64,000 nt of DNA from Sedimentibacter sp. zth1 (GTDB taxonomy: Bacteria; Bacillota; Clostridia; Tissierellales; Sedimentibacteraceae), in NCBI RefSeq assembly GCF_017352195.1, contig NZ_CP071445.1, positions 1,178,001 to 1,242,000 of the forward strand, in the 5' to 3' direction. Position 1 is the stretch's first letter. Each line of letters opens with the position of its first letter. Below the pieces are notes generated by a model. The model searched no databases. It saw only the letters and a program-made list of their open reading frames with translations, and was not told where the DNA came from. A program made the position numbers and the translations under genes. Positions 20,925-29,651 of this stretch are shown here, one piece after another.

Positions 20925-21911
20925 TTATTTTTTACTCAATACTTCTTCTATACTTGTCCATGTAAAACTTTTCACCATGCCATTTTCATCCAAAGTATAT
21001 TTATATAGCTCAAAGGTTTTTTCTCTATCAAAAAATAAACTTACCATATATTCTGCAAAATTATAGTACACTGGTTCTTCAAATGTATATGTTCCAGTTT
21101 TTGAGTTTATATTTTCACCTAAAAATTTATAGAATTTTTTATAATCATCTAAAAATTGGTTGTATATTCTTTCAAAACCTTCATCACTTATTTTTTGTTC
21201 AACATATTTTGTATAGTACTGATATGCAGGCTCAGTTGAACTTGTAAATATACCTACTAGATCAAAATCATAAATATTTTTAACTAACTTATAAACATAA
21301 TCCCATTCTTTTAACTTTGCCTGACCATAATAAAATTTATAATTTAATTTTATCTTATATTCTTCATTGAATAGATTAGCAAAATAGTGCTTTTGAAAAT
21401 CTGTAAGATCATTAAATCCTTCTATATCATTATACATTTTATTTAATGTATCTATATATAATTTTTCTCTCTTGTCTATTTGTTCTTGAGTAAAATATAT
21501 CCATTCTACATTTTGATCTGTTATTTCGTCCTTATTCTCTTCAGGTACTTTTATTATACTTGCATAATCTGTTTTATTACCTTTATACCACATACCTTGT
21601 GTTGCTAAAGTATATTTAGGTATGTTTAATAATTCTATCCCTAATTCTTTTATTGTATTTAGGTCACGTTCTAACATTGGTATTTGCAAATATAAATAAT
21701 CATAGTACCTATAGTTATCATTAACTAAAAAGTTTAATACTTGTTTTTGCTGAGTGTTAAATTTATTATAGCTTTCGACTATTTCCTTTTGCCTTTCAGT
21801 TAAATTATAAATCTTTTCTTCTTTATTATTTATTTTATCTGCTTTGTTGCACGCGCTTTGACATATCAACATTACTAGCATTAAAACTATTAATATTTTT
21901 CTTTTCATCAC
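20925..21911 (-). CDS. Unrecognised lipoprotein
   Basis: The protein has 328 residues. The N-terminus (KRKILIVLMLVMLICQSAC) is a signal peptide ending in Cys that fits lipoprotein processing, although the residue at -3 (Gln) is unusual. The mature part is soluble, rich in Tyr, Lys and Asn, and mostly helical by appearance. I recognise no domain. It starts 10 bases after the stop of the other lipoprotein gene, behind a GGGGG-type site, so the two are surely co-transcribed and may act together outside the membrane. Confidence 0.75.
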   Translation of the reverse strand: MMKRKILIVLMLVMLICQSACNKADKINNKEEKIYNLTERQKEIVESYNKFNTQQKQVLNFLVNDNYRYYDYLYLQIPMLERDLNTIKELGIELLNIPKYTLATQGMWYKGNKTDYASIIKVPEENKDEITDQNVEWIYFTQEQIDKREKLYIDTLNKMYNDIEGFNDLTDFQKHYFANLFNEEYKIKLNYKFYYGQAKLKEWDYVYKLVKNIYDFDLVGIFTSSTEPAYQYYTKYVEQKISDEGFERIYNQFLDDYKKFYKFLGENINSKTGTYTFEEPVYYNFAEYMVSLFFDREKTFELYKYTLDENGMVKSFTWTSIEEVLSKK

Positions 21912-21921
21912 AACTTCCCCC

Positions 21922-23214
21922 TTATAAACTTAATTTGATTTTTTTTATAAAATTATCTAAATTTATGTCTATAAATTCTTCTGTTTTTTCTTCTCCTCTA
22001 TTTATATTGAATAATTGTGCATTCATAATAAAACATTCCATTAAACTATTCATACCTAACGTTTTATATGATAATTCATTTATAAACTCTTCACTTATAT
22101 TTCCGTTTAATATATTTCTTTCCATTATTTCATTTATACGCTTAAGCTCTGTCTCATTTTCCTTGTAATATTCTTCTATTGCCACATTATTATTTACTAT
22201 ATTCATATACATATTATCAGCACAATCATTTTTTAATGTGTAACATGAAAATGCTATATTTTCACCTAATAATTCACTGTCAAGCATATAATTAGCTAAC
22301 TTATATGTACTTTCATTTGTTATTTTATCATTTATGTATATTGCATATCTTATCATGTCAGGTTCAAACAATACTATTGTATCCTTTAAACTTTTAAGCA
22401 ATGTGTTTTTGTTAAAATCAGTATAATAACAATTATCTTCTCTACAATACGAACCATAACCTATGTCTAAAGTAAGATTAGTTTTTTTGTCTATAATAGT
22501 TTTGCTACATCCTAAGGCAATATTTGTTCTATCTTTACTTTTTTCAACGAATTTTCTAATTGCATTAGCTAAATTATTTCTATATTCTTCATCTATTTCA
22601 CTTTCCTTGGTAGTATTATTTAAATTTAAATTGTACTCATACATTAAATTAGTTACACATGCATTGTTAATTGCGCTATCATTACTTAAATCTGCCCCAT
22701 TCTCTAATAGTCTAAATATAATATTTCTATAGTCTGTAGGTGACATTATATCTTTATCAAAATTAATATCATAAACATCTAATAAATTTTTGTTAATTAA
22801 TCTAATGTTGTAAGTATATGCTACTAGCATGTATGGTAAATTTTTGCATGGTTTTGCTATATTTTTATAGTTTTCTATATTTTCATAGTTCGCGTGTTCA
22901 CTATTTAGATTTCTCATTTCGTTATAGTTACCGCAGACTATGGAATTATTTTTTTCAAGATTTATATTTCTTTTCAAAATATAATCATCATATGACATCT
23001 CTGATTTATAATAGCAATGTATTTGAAGTGGTATACCATTATTTTCACAATATCTCTCTATGTCGGGTATTAACATTGCTATTTGATCGTTTTGGTCTCT
23101 TTGGTACATCCACAAATGAACTGTATTTGGGTCTGCTTTTTTGCATGATGTAGTAATACTAATAATTAGTATAAATATTAAGAATAATAAAATATATCTT
23201 TTCTTGTTTTTCAT
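21922..23214 (-). CDS. Unrecognised lipoprotein, possibly solute-binding-like
   Basis: The 430-residue protein begins MKNKKRYILLFLIFILIISI, then TTSC as a lipobox. The following segment (VHLWMYQRDQNDQIAMLIPD, then IPLQIHCYYKS) loosely resembles the first lobe of extracellular solute-binding proteins. I see no permease or ATPase beside it, and the similarity is weak. ATG at 23214 is chosen because GGAGGATGGG lies directly upstream; the frame stays open 36 bases further. It is the first gene of a two-gene lipoprotein operon. Function unknown. Confidence 0.75.
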   Translation of the reverse strand: MKNKKRYILLFLIFILIISITTSCKKADPNTVHLWMYQRDQNDQIAMLIPDIERYCENNGIPLQIHCYYKSEMSYDDYILKRNINLEKNNSIVCGNYNEMRNLNSEHANYENIENYKNIAKPCKNLPYMLVAYTYNIRLINKNLLDVYDINFDKDIMSPTDYRNIIFRLLENGADLSNDSAINNACVTNLMYEYNLNLNNTTKESEIDEEYRNNLANAIRKFVEKSKDRTNIALGCSKTIIDKKTNLTLDIGYGSYCREDNCYYTDFNKNTLLKSLKDTIVLFEPDMIRYAIYINDKITNESTYKLANYMLDSELLGENIAFSCYTLKNDCADNMYMNIVNNNVAIEEYYKENETELKRINEIMERNILNGNISEEFINELSYKTLGMNSLMECFIMNAQLFNINRGEEKTEEFIDINLDNFIKKIKLSL

Positions 23215-23435
23215 CCCATCCTCCATTTTTAAAATTATACTTGTACCCATATTCTTACATTATATACCTTTATAATAAAACATGATATTACAATTTTGTT
23301 ATATTTACATTAATTTATATTATTTTTCCATTTTACTTATTTTTCTACAATATTCGACATTAGTAATGCATTTGTTTTTTTCCTATCGAGTAGAGCTAAA
23401 TAATTAGTATACCGTGGTACTATAAAGGTACGCTC

Positions 23436-23590
23436 GGGTCTTTCTATGAAAATTACAAATTTTTTCCCAGAATTCAACAGGGAATTTTGAGCTTAATATC
23501 AATGAACCAACCTCAGACATATATATCAACTGTGTAACTGATATAACTGCTACAACAAATCATTTAATATAAATGTTTCATTTGCGACTA
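23436..23590 (-). pseudogene. Decayed fragment of a second YjiH-family gene
   Basis: On the minus strand this region translates as SVTQLIYMSEVGSLILSSKF then PVEFWEK, nearly identical to the intact protein's C-terminal SVTQLIYMSEVGSLIISSKL and PVKLWEL. At DNA level 23512-23560 matches 19389-19437 closely. Beyond 23560 the text jumps to sequence like that at about 20217 of the intact gene (AAATCATT...TATAAATGTT). This implies an internal deletion of about 780 bases at a shared AAATC. There is no start or open frame, so it is a relic. Confidence 0.8.
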
Positions 23591-23872
23591 AAACGCTATT
23601 ATAGCCTTGTTTAAGTAGAAATATGTATATTAAGTCAATAGCATACACATCATCGCTTAAAGAGTAATATAAAGGGCTAAAATTACCAGATATTTTTGTA
23701 AAACCTAACACTAATATTTTTCAATTATACCTATGCAAATATTTTTAATAATAATAATTTATAAACTGTGAATAAATTTTGTAAATTATGTTAAATTATA
23801 ATTAAATATTTATTATATTAGTTTTATATAATTGTTAGCTAATATTTCACAATTTTTTTATTATTAAAAATA
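23591..23872. other. Intergenic region, no gene seen
   Basis: Very AT-rich sequence between the YjiH relic and the DUF4241 promoter. It may contain further unrecognisable relic sequence. I found no coding region with a ribosome binding site. Confidence 0.5.
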
Positions 23873-23901
23873 TTGAAAAAAAGCTAATAACCATATATAC
23901 T
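23873..23901 (+). promoter_or_regulatory. Promoter of the DUF4241 gene
   Basis: TTGAAA (23873-23878), a 17-base spacer and TATACT (23896-23901) lie on the plus strand 35 bases before the first ATG. Confidence 0.6.
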
Positions 23902-23936
23902 ATACTTATAAAAATATATCGCAAATTTTTTTTAAA

Positions 23937-24581
23937 ATGAGGTATCCTATGTATATAAATAATTATGCCCTAAATTTAACCAATGAACAATCATTGGATA
24001 TAGAAACAGACTTTGGAAAAGCAACAATGATAAGACATAATATAGGAAAATTAATATTGAAAACAGGAAATATAATTGCAACTGATCCTATACTTTTATA
24101 TGATGATCAACCTTACTATATAAAAGTAAAACCAGCAGAATATCCAGTTTATGTTTTTACTGCTAATTTTGAAAATGGAGAAAATAAAACTGCATTATCA
24201 AAAATTGAATTTAGCAAAGAAAAACCTGTAAAATGGGAAATGGCCCTTTATGAAGGCGAAAGGTCTAACAATTTGAAAAATGATGAATATTTAGGCTTTG
24301 ATGTTGAAAATGGAATATGTGCTTATATGGATGATAGTATTATGGAAGAATTAGATACGTTGTTTGAAAAAGATTTAGAAGAATATGAAAATTTAATTAA
24401 AGCAAATGTTATATATAACAAAAAAGAATTAAAATATCAAAGTATCAGTTATGGTAATAACGGATGTAACATAATTGTATTTACATCTGGCTGGAAAGAT
24501 GGAACTTTCCCTTCTTATTATGGCTATGATAAAAACAATAAAGTTTGTTGCTTGGTAACAGATTTCATGGTATTTGAATAA
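23937..24581 (+). CDS. DUF4241 domain protein
   Basis: At 214 residues the protein has the DUF4241 pattern. It reads LKTGNIIATDPI, then AEYPVYVF with alternating strands, and LGFDVENGICAYMDD. The C-terminal part has IIVFTSGWKDGTFPSYYGYD and VCCLVTDFMV. The biochemical role of the family is unknown; members often occur as orphan accessory genes. No good Shine-Dalgarno precedes the ATG at 23937 and a second ATG lies at 23949. It is a lone plus-strand gene with its own promoter and terminator among minus-strand genes, which suggests acquisition. No toxin partner is seen beside it. Confidence 0.75.
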   Translation: MRYPMYINNYALNLTNEQSLDIETDFGKATMIRHNIGKLILKTGNIIATDPILLYDDQPYYIKVKPAEYPVYVFTANFENGENKTALSKIEFSKEKPVKWEMALYEGERSNNLKNDEYLGFDVENGICAYMDDSIMEELDTLFEKDLEEYENLIKANVIYNKKELKYQSISYGNNGCNIIVFTSGWKDGTFPSYYGYDKNNKVCCLVTDFMVFE

Positions 24582-24601
24582 AATATTTCAAAATTGCAAG
24601 C

Positions 24602-24653
24602 TAAAAAGCAGACATTAGTAATAACTAAACTTTACTAATTGCCTGCTTTTTTA
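24602..24653. terminator. Bidirectional terminator between DUF4241 and mscS-like genes
   Basis: AAAAAGCAG with CATTAGTAA pairs with TTACTAATTG and CTGCTTTTTT, with one or two mismatches, around a short loop. Runs of A and T on both sides fit termination of the two convergent genes. Confidence 0.8.
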
Positions 24654-24665
24654 TTATCAATTCTA

Positions 24666-25724
24666 TTATTTTTCCATATATACACTAACACTTGGAAATG
24701 CAAATTCAACTTGTTCATTTTCAAATATAGACATTATTTCGAAATTGACTTCTTCTTTAATTTTTAAATACTCATTAAAATCTGATGTATTTATTCTGTA
24801 CATAACAATTATATCTAAACTACTACTTCCAAAACCATCAAACTTAACATTAACAGTATCATTCAGTACCATTGGGTGATTATTTAAAAATGTATCTATT
24901 GTTTTAATAATAGTTTTCAATTTAATTGAGCTTGTAGAGTAAGTAGCACCTAAAACCTGTTTTACTCTCCTTGTTCCACGCTTTGAATAGTTCAAAACAG
25001 CACCATCTACAAACTTTGAATTAGGAACAACAATTAATTCTTGTTCTAAGGTTCTAACCTTGGTACTCCTAATTCCAACTTCTTCAACTATACCTTCATT
25101 CGATTCAATTTTTATAAAATCTCCTGTATTAAATGAACGGTCTGTCAATATAATAAATCCGCCAAAGATGTTTTTCAATAAATCTTGTGCTGCCATTGCA
25201 ACTGCTAAACCACCTATTCCAACACCTGCAAGCAAACTTTTCAATTCACTAAATCCTAATTGTACAGAAACAATAACGACTATTATTATAACTATGAAAA
25301 ACTTAATACCTTTTATGATAAGTGGAAAAAGAGTTTTAAAAACCGGTTTTCTCTCAAATAATTCAGTATTTTGTTTTATAATACTATTGTATGTGTCTAG
25401 TATTCTTAACGCTCCACTACCAATAACAACAATCATAAATATAGTATAAATTTTTTCAATAAATCCATCAATAGTGTCATTAAATGGAATAATTATCAAT
25501 GCTATATACAATGTACTAACAAGTAAAATAATATTTAATGGTTTTTCTAATGATTCAAGCGCCATTGAAATATTTTTTTTATTCCATTTATCTGCTAATT
25601 TTTTCATTGAATTGATTATAAACTTAACAACAAACTTTCTTAATATCACATATACTACAAATACAATTAACAAGCTAAATATTGTATTAATCGATATTGA
25701 TTTTACAAAAATATCTTCAAACAT
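24666..25724 (-). CDS. MscS family small-conductance mechanosensitive channel
   Basis: The protein has 352 residues. It has several N-terminal membrane helices, then the pore-lining helix and beta domain (LLAGVGIGGLAVAMAAQDLL, then NIFGGFIILTDRSFNTGDFI, about residues 165-210). A C-terminal alpha/beta domain follows. MscS channels open on membrane tension to release solutes in osmotic down-shock. It is the last of four close genes and lies 24 bases after the ABC permease, so it is probably co-expressed with the exporter. A regulatory link is not evident. Confidence 0.92.
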   Translation of the reverse strand: MFEDIFVKSISINTIFSLLIVFVVYVILRKFVVKFIINSMKKLADKWNKKNISMALESLEKPLNIILLVSTLYIALIIIPFNDTIDGFIEKIYTIFMIVVIGSGALRILDTYNSIIKQNTELFERKPVFKTLFPLIIKGIKFFIVIIIVVIVSVQLGFSELKSLLAGVGIGGLAVAMAAQDLLKNIFGGFIILTDRSFNTGDFIKIESNEGIVEEVGIRSTKVRTLEQELIVVPNSKFVDGAVLNYSKRGTRRVKQVLGATYSTSSIKLKTIIKTIDTFLNNHPMVLNDTVNVKFDGFGSSSLDIIVMYRINTSDFNEYLKIKEEVNFEIMSIFENEQVEFAFPSVSVYMEK

Positions 25725-25748
25725 GTATACTCCTAAAATTAATTTTTA

Positions 25749-27092
25749 TTATCTTTTTAAAGCTTCTACTGGAGGTAATGATGATGCATTGATTGCTGGA
25801 TATACACCAAACAATAAACCTGAAGATAATGCAACGCCTATTGCAATCTTAATTGATTTAGCATTCAATGCAGCTTCTAATCCATATGAAGAAACTATCC
25901 TAATCGCCCATGCACCTAGTGCAATACCAACTATACATCCTATTATACTAACATATATTGCTTCTAGCAAGAATTGAATTAATAAATCCTCCTGCTTAGC
26001 ACCTAATGCTCTTCTAACACCTATTTCACTTGTTCTTTCAGTAACAGCAACAAGCATGATGTTCATGATACCAATACCACCAACCAACAATGATACGGCC
26101 GCTATACCACCAAGCAATACAGTCATTATTCTGTTAGCTTGGTCGGCTTGTTGAACCAATTGATTTAAACTTGTTATAGTTATAGGCTCTTCACCTTTTT
26201 TAAAAACATTTGTCTCTTCTATTGGTTCTTCTGTCGGTTCTTCAATTTCCGAATCTTGATTCATGCCACCGTCAATAATACCTTTATCTCCACCCTCTCC
26301 AGGGTTTGGCTGTTCCTCTGAACCTGGGGGAGTAATAACTGTACCTTTAATTTTATTATTAAATATTCTACCTAGTTGAACCATTGAAAGGTCAACATCA
26401 ATAGTAGTATCACATTTCGCCCATATCTCTTTTATATTTTTTTCTTCAGTTATCCTTAGTGCAGATGTATAAGGTATAATTATTTTATCATCTATTCCAT
26501 CTCCATTTCCTTCACCCTTTGGAGACAAAACACCAATGATTCTATAGTTCATACCATTAATTTTCATAGTTTGCCCTACGGGGCTTCTACCATTCAGAAG
26601 TGATACACCAACATTATAACCAAGCACTACAACTGGAGCTCTTTGTTTAGCATGCAACGAAGTAAAAAAATTACCTGAGGCTACTTGGTGATCTCTAATA
26701 GCAGGATAATTATTATTTACACCTAATATTTCTAGCTCGCTATCATCCCTTCTCCATCTAATGTCTGCTTTTGTATATACTACAGGAGTTGTCAATTGTA
26801 TGTTGTCAACTCTATCTTGCAAATCTCTTGCATCTTCCATTTCAAAGTTATACTCATCAAAATTTGATTTTACTAGTATAACATTCTGTCCTAAACTTTC
26901 AAATTGTGCAACAACAGCCTGTCTAGCGCCTTCTCCTATTCCCATAAGACTGACAACAGCGGCAACACCTATTGCAATACCTAAAACTGTTAAAAATGTT
27001 CTAAGCAAGTTAGATGTTATACCATTTGCAGCCATTTGTGCTGAGAATTTCAAACGAACAAGAAAGGATGTTATGATACCCTTTTTTTTCAT
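25749..27092 (-). CDS. MacB-type ABC transporter permease
   Basis: At 447 residues the protein has the MacB/FtsX layout. The first membrane helix (NLLRTFLTVLGIAIGVAAVV) is followed by a large external MacB_PCD-like domain of about 250 residues with an acidic Pro/Glu-rich insert near 270-295. Three C-terminal helices follow (ITSLNQLVQQADQANRIMTV, then GGIGIMNIMLVAVTERTSEI). The ATPase is a separate gene. With the adaptor upstream it should form a mechanotransmission-type exporter of peptides, antibiotics or lipoproteins. It lies 18 bases after the adaptor gene. Confidence 0.93.
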   Translation of the reverse strand: MKKKGIITSFLVRLKFSAQMAANGITSNLLRTFLTVLGIAIGVAAVVSLMGIGEGARQAVVAQFESLGQNVILVKSNFDEYNFEMEDARDLQDRVDNIQLTTPVVYTKADIRWRRDDSELEILGVNNNYPAIRDHQVASGNFFTSLHAKQRAPVVVLGYNVGVSLLNGRSPVGQTMKINGMNYRIIGVLSPKGEGNGDGIDDKIIIPYTSALRITEEKNIKEIWAKCDTTIDVDLSMVQLGRIFNNKIKGTVITPPGSEEQPNPGEGGDKGIIDGGMNQDSEIEEPTEEPIEETNVFKKGEEPITITSLNQLVQQADQANRIMTVLLGGIAAVSLLVGGIGIMNIMLVAVTERTSEIGVRRALGAKQEDLLIQFLLEAIYVSIIGCIVGIALGAWAIRIVSSYGLEAALNAKSIKIAIGVALSSGLLFGVYPAINASSLPPVEALKR

Positions 27093-27110
27093 AGTACTAC
27101 CTCCTAAGTT

Positions 27111-28850
27111 CTATTCGTTTTTCCCAGGCAATAAAGAATTATTTTTCTCCACTTTTTGACTTGGCATTAAGTCTTGTGTACTACCAGTAACTACTTTTTG
27201 ACCTTCTTTAAGTCCACTTAAAACCTCAACGAATCTATCATTCATCAAACCAATTTCTATTTCAACAGCCTCAACTACTCCATCATCGTTTAATACTTCT
27301 ACTTTTTGTTTATAATCATCCTCAAATACTGATTCAATTGGTACTAACAATGTATCTTCTGATTTTCCAGCATCAACAAAACAGTTTGAATTCATACCAG
27401 GTCTAAGTCCGTCACCACCGGTAACACTAATTTGAACACGATATACAACTTTTCCATTATCAGTATATTGATACATTCTACCAACTGTACCTTCAAATTT
27501 TTTGTTAGGTAAAGCATCTACTGTTACTTCAACACTTGAGCCAACTTGAATATAGTTAACATCTAAATCACTTACTTGAGTGTAAATATCCATTTGATTA
27601 GCATTATAAACTTCAACTATTTGTGAACTCCATCTATCGGCATTTGCAGACACCTCAAACTCATCCCCAACGTTATGTCTAATATAAGAAATTATACCGT
27701 CATTTGGTGCATATACAGTCAAATCTTCGCCAAAAGTATTTAGTGAAGCTACATCTTGTTGTAATTTTGATAATTCATCCTGCATCGTTTTTATATTATC
27801 TATCGTTGCTTGTAAGTCATTTGTTACATCATTACCAGCAATTCTTACAATTGGTTGACCAGCTTTAATCATTGCATTATTTTTGACAAATACTTCTGTT
27901 GCAAGATATGTTTTATTTTCGCCCAAAATATAATTTACTTTTGATTCGTCTAAATAAGATTCAACTGTTCCTACATATTCTAAAGGAGTGGATGCCGAAC
28001 CATTTGTATTTAAATAAACACCTACACTTGAATCCGACTTAATTAATCCGGGATTTTCAACCTGAATAACACCGGTATGTACGTAATAATCCTTTGAAAC
28101 ATCATGAAACCCATCACCCTTAATGTTAGGTACTTTTCTTGTAATTGTTGTGGTTGATGGATTTTCTTCTAATTCTGTTATTTCAGCTTCATAATATCCT
28201 TCATAACCAATAAATGATATTAAAATTTTATTATCATTTGCTACAAGCATAGGGTATTCATCAGGTTTAACCATAAATGATATCTTAAGTGTACTATCAT
28301 TTATAATATTTGCAATATAATAATTTGTAATTTTTTCTCCCTCTTTAACTTGTAAATCTGTAACCTTGCCATCAATCGGAGCAGATATAACTATACCATC
28401 TGATGGATTTACATCATATACGCTTGAAATATCTTTATTTACTTTTAATCCTAATGCTTTTACAGCCTCATTAATTTCTTCTTGTTTTTTATGTATTAAA
28501 TCATTCTTATCAGAAATTAATTTTGGTAAGTTTGTAGATGATAATCTAACAATTTTGTCACCTTTTTTTATAGCATCATTTTCACCAACAAAAACTTCTT
28601 CAACTTTAAAGTTCATACTTGCTTCTAATCCTTCAATTGTAGGAGCTGAAATTGTTCCTCCGTAGTTTGCTTGCAACTGCCCTGTAATATTTACACCTAC
28701 TTGTATATCACCTCTTGTTACATCTTTTGTTGCATAAACTGGTCCTGAATTTGTTTCAGTGTCTTCAGGCAAAAGCTGTAAACAAGTAAAATATCCTCCT
28801 GCAAAAACTAGAGCAAATACTATAACTATTGAAATAATTTTTTTAACCAT
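27111..28850 (-). CDS. MacA/HlyD-type adaptor protein, enlarged
   Basis: The protein has 579 residues, longer than typical MacA (about 370-400). It has an N-terminal membrane anchor (IISIVIVFALVFAGGYFTCL). Two lipoyl-like half-motifs are visible (SAPIDGKVTDLQVKEGEK near 155 and YAPNDGIISYIRHNVGDEF near 375). A short coiled coil lies between (about 345-370), then beta-barrel and membrane-proximal parts (LRPGMNSNCFVDAG, LVPIESVFEDD). It should connect the permease to substrate outside the membrane. The second half alone resembles a normal adaptor, so the first half may be an internal duplication. Operon with the ATPase 11 bases upstream. Confidence 0.88.
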   Translation of the reverse strand: MVKKIISIVIVFALVFAGGYFTCLQLLPEDTETNSGPVYATKDVTRGDIQVGVNITGQLQANYGGTISAPTIEGLEASMNFKVEEVFVGENDAIKKGDKIVRLSSTNLPKLISDKNDLIHKKQEEINEAVKALGLKVNKDISSVYDVNPSDGIVISAPIDGKVTDLQVKEGEKITNYYIANIINDSTLKISFMVKPDEYPMLVANDNKILISFIGYEGYYEAEITELEENPSTTTITRKVPNIKGDGFHDVSKDYYVHTGVIQVENPGLIKSDSSVGVYLNTNGSASTPLEYVGTVESYLDESKVNYILGENKTYLATEVFVKNNAMIKAGQPIVRIAGNDVTNDLQATIDNIKTMQDELSKLQQDVASLNTFGEDLTVYAPNDGIISYIRHNVGDEFEVSANADRWSSQIVEVYNANQMDIYTQVSDLDVNYIQVGSSVEVTVDALPNKKFEGTVGRMYQYTDNGKVVYRVQISVTGGDGLRPGMNSNCFVDAGKSEDTLLVPIESVFEDDYKQKVEVLNDDGVVEAVEIEIGLMNDRFVEVLSGLKEGQKVVTGSTQDLMPSQKVEKNNSLLPGKNE

Positions 28851-28861
28851 TATACCCTCCT

Positions 28862-29545
28862 TTAGTTTCTTTTATCAGAAACTATCTCTCCATCTACTAG
28901 TCTTAATGTTCTGCTTCCAAAAGCAGCTATGTCTTCCTCATGTGTTACTTGAACTATTGTTATGCCTTTTTCTTTGTTAAGCTCAGTAAATAGTTCCATT
29001 ATTTTATTACCTGTCTTTGAATCTAGTGCACCAGTTGGTTCATCTGCTAAAATAAGTGCTGGACTACCTGCTAAAGCTCTTGCAATAGCAACCCTCTGCT
29101 GCTGACCACCAGAAAGTTGACTTGGCAAGTGATGCATTCTTTCTTTAAGTCCTACCAATTCTAAAGATTTTTCTGAAAGTTCTCTACGCATTTTGGCATT
29201 CATACCCCTATATATCAATGGTATTTCAACATTCTTTTGTGCAGATAAATTAGGTAATAAATGAAAATTTTGAAATACAAATCCCAAAAATTCATTTCTA
29301 ATTTCAGACATTTTTCCATCGCTAACTTTATTTACCTTGTGACCAGCTAGTTCATAGAAACCAGAATTAGCTTTGTCTAAACAACCTATTACATTTAATA
29401 GTGTTGATTTTCCAGAACCAGATGGACCCATAATTGAAACAAATTCACCACTAACGACATTAAAATTAATGTTTTTTAATGCTTCAACCTGTATTACACC
29501 AGATTTATAAAGCTTAACTATATTTTCCATCTTTATAATATCCAT
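28862..29545 (-). CDS. ABC transporter ATP-binding protein (MacB/LolD type)
   Basis: The protein has 227 residues. It has Walker A GPSGSGKSTLLN, Q-loop FVFQNFHLLPNLSA, signature LSGGQQQRVAIARAL, Walker B ALILADEPTGALDS and an H-loop in VTHEEDIA. This is the pattern of MacB/LolD/FtsE ATPases. It powers the MacB-like permease and adaptor encoded after it. AGAGGAAA before the ATG at 29545 supports the start. It is the first gene of the four-gene export operon. Confidence 0.96.
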   Translation of the reverse strand: MDIIKMENIVKLYKSGVIQVEALKNINFNVVSGEFVSIMGPSGSGKSTLLNVIGCLDKANSGFYELAGHKVNKVSDGKMSEIRNEFLGFVFQNFHLLPNLSAQKNVEIPLIYRGMNAKMRRELSEKSLELVGLKERMHHLPSQLSGGQQQRVAIARALAGSPALILADEPTGALDSKTGNKIMELFTELNKEKGITIVQVTHEEDIAAFGSRTLRLVDGEIVSDKRN

Positions 29546-29651
29546 ACTTTTCCTCTTTCTGCATTATTTATAACTACTACTATTTTACTTAGACGTAATA
29601 TTATATTAAAAGTTTCAAATTTTACCGATTTATTTTTATTTTTTTTATTTT

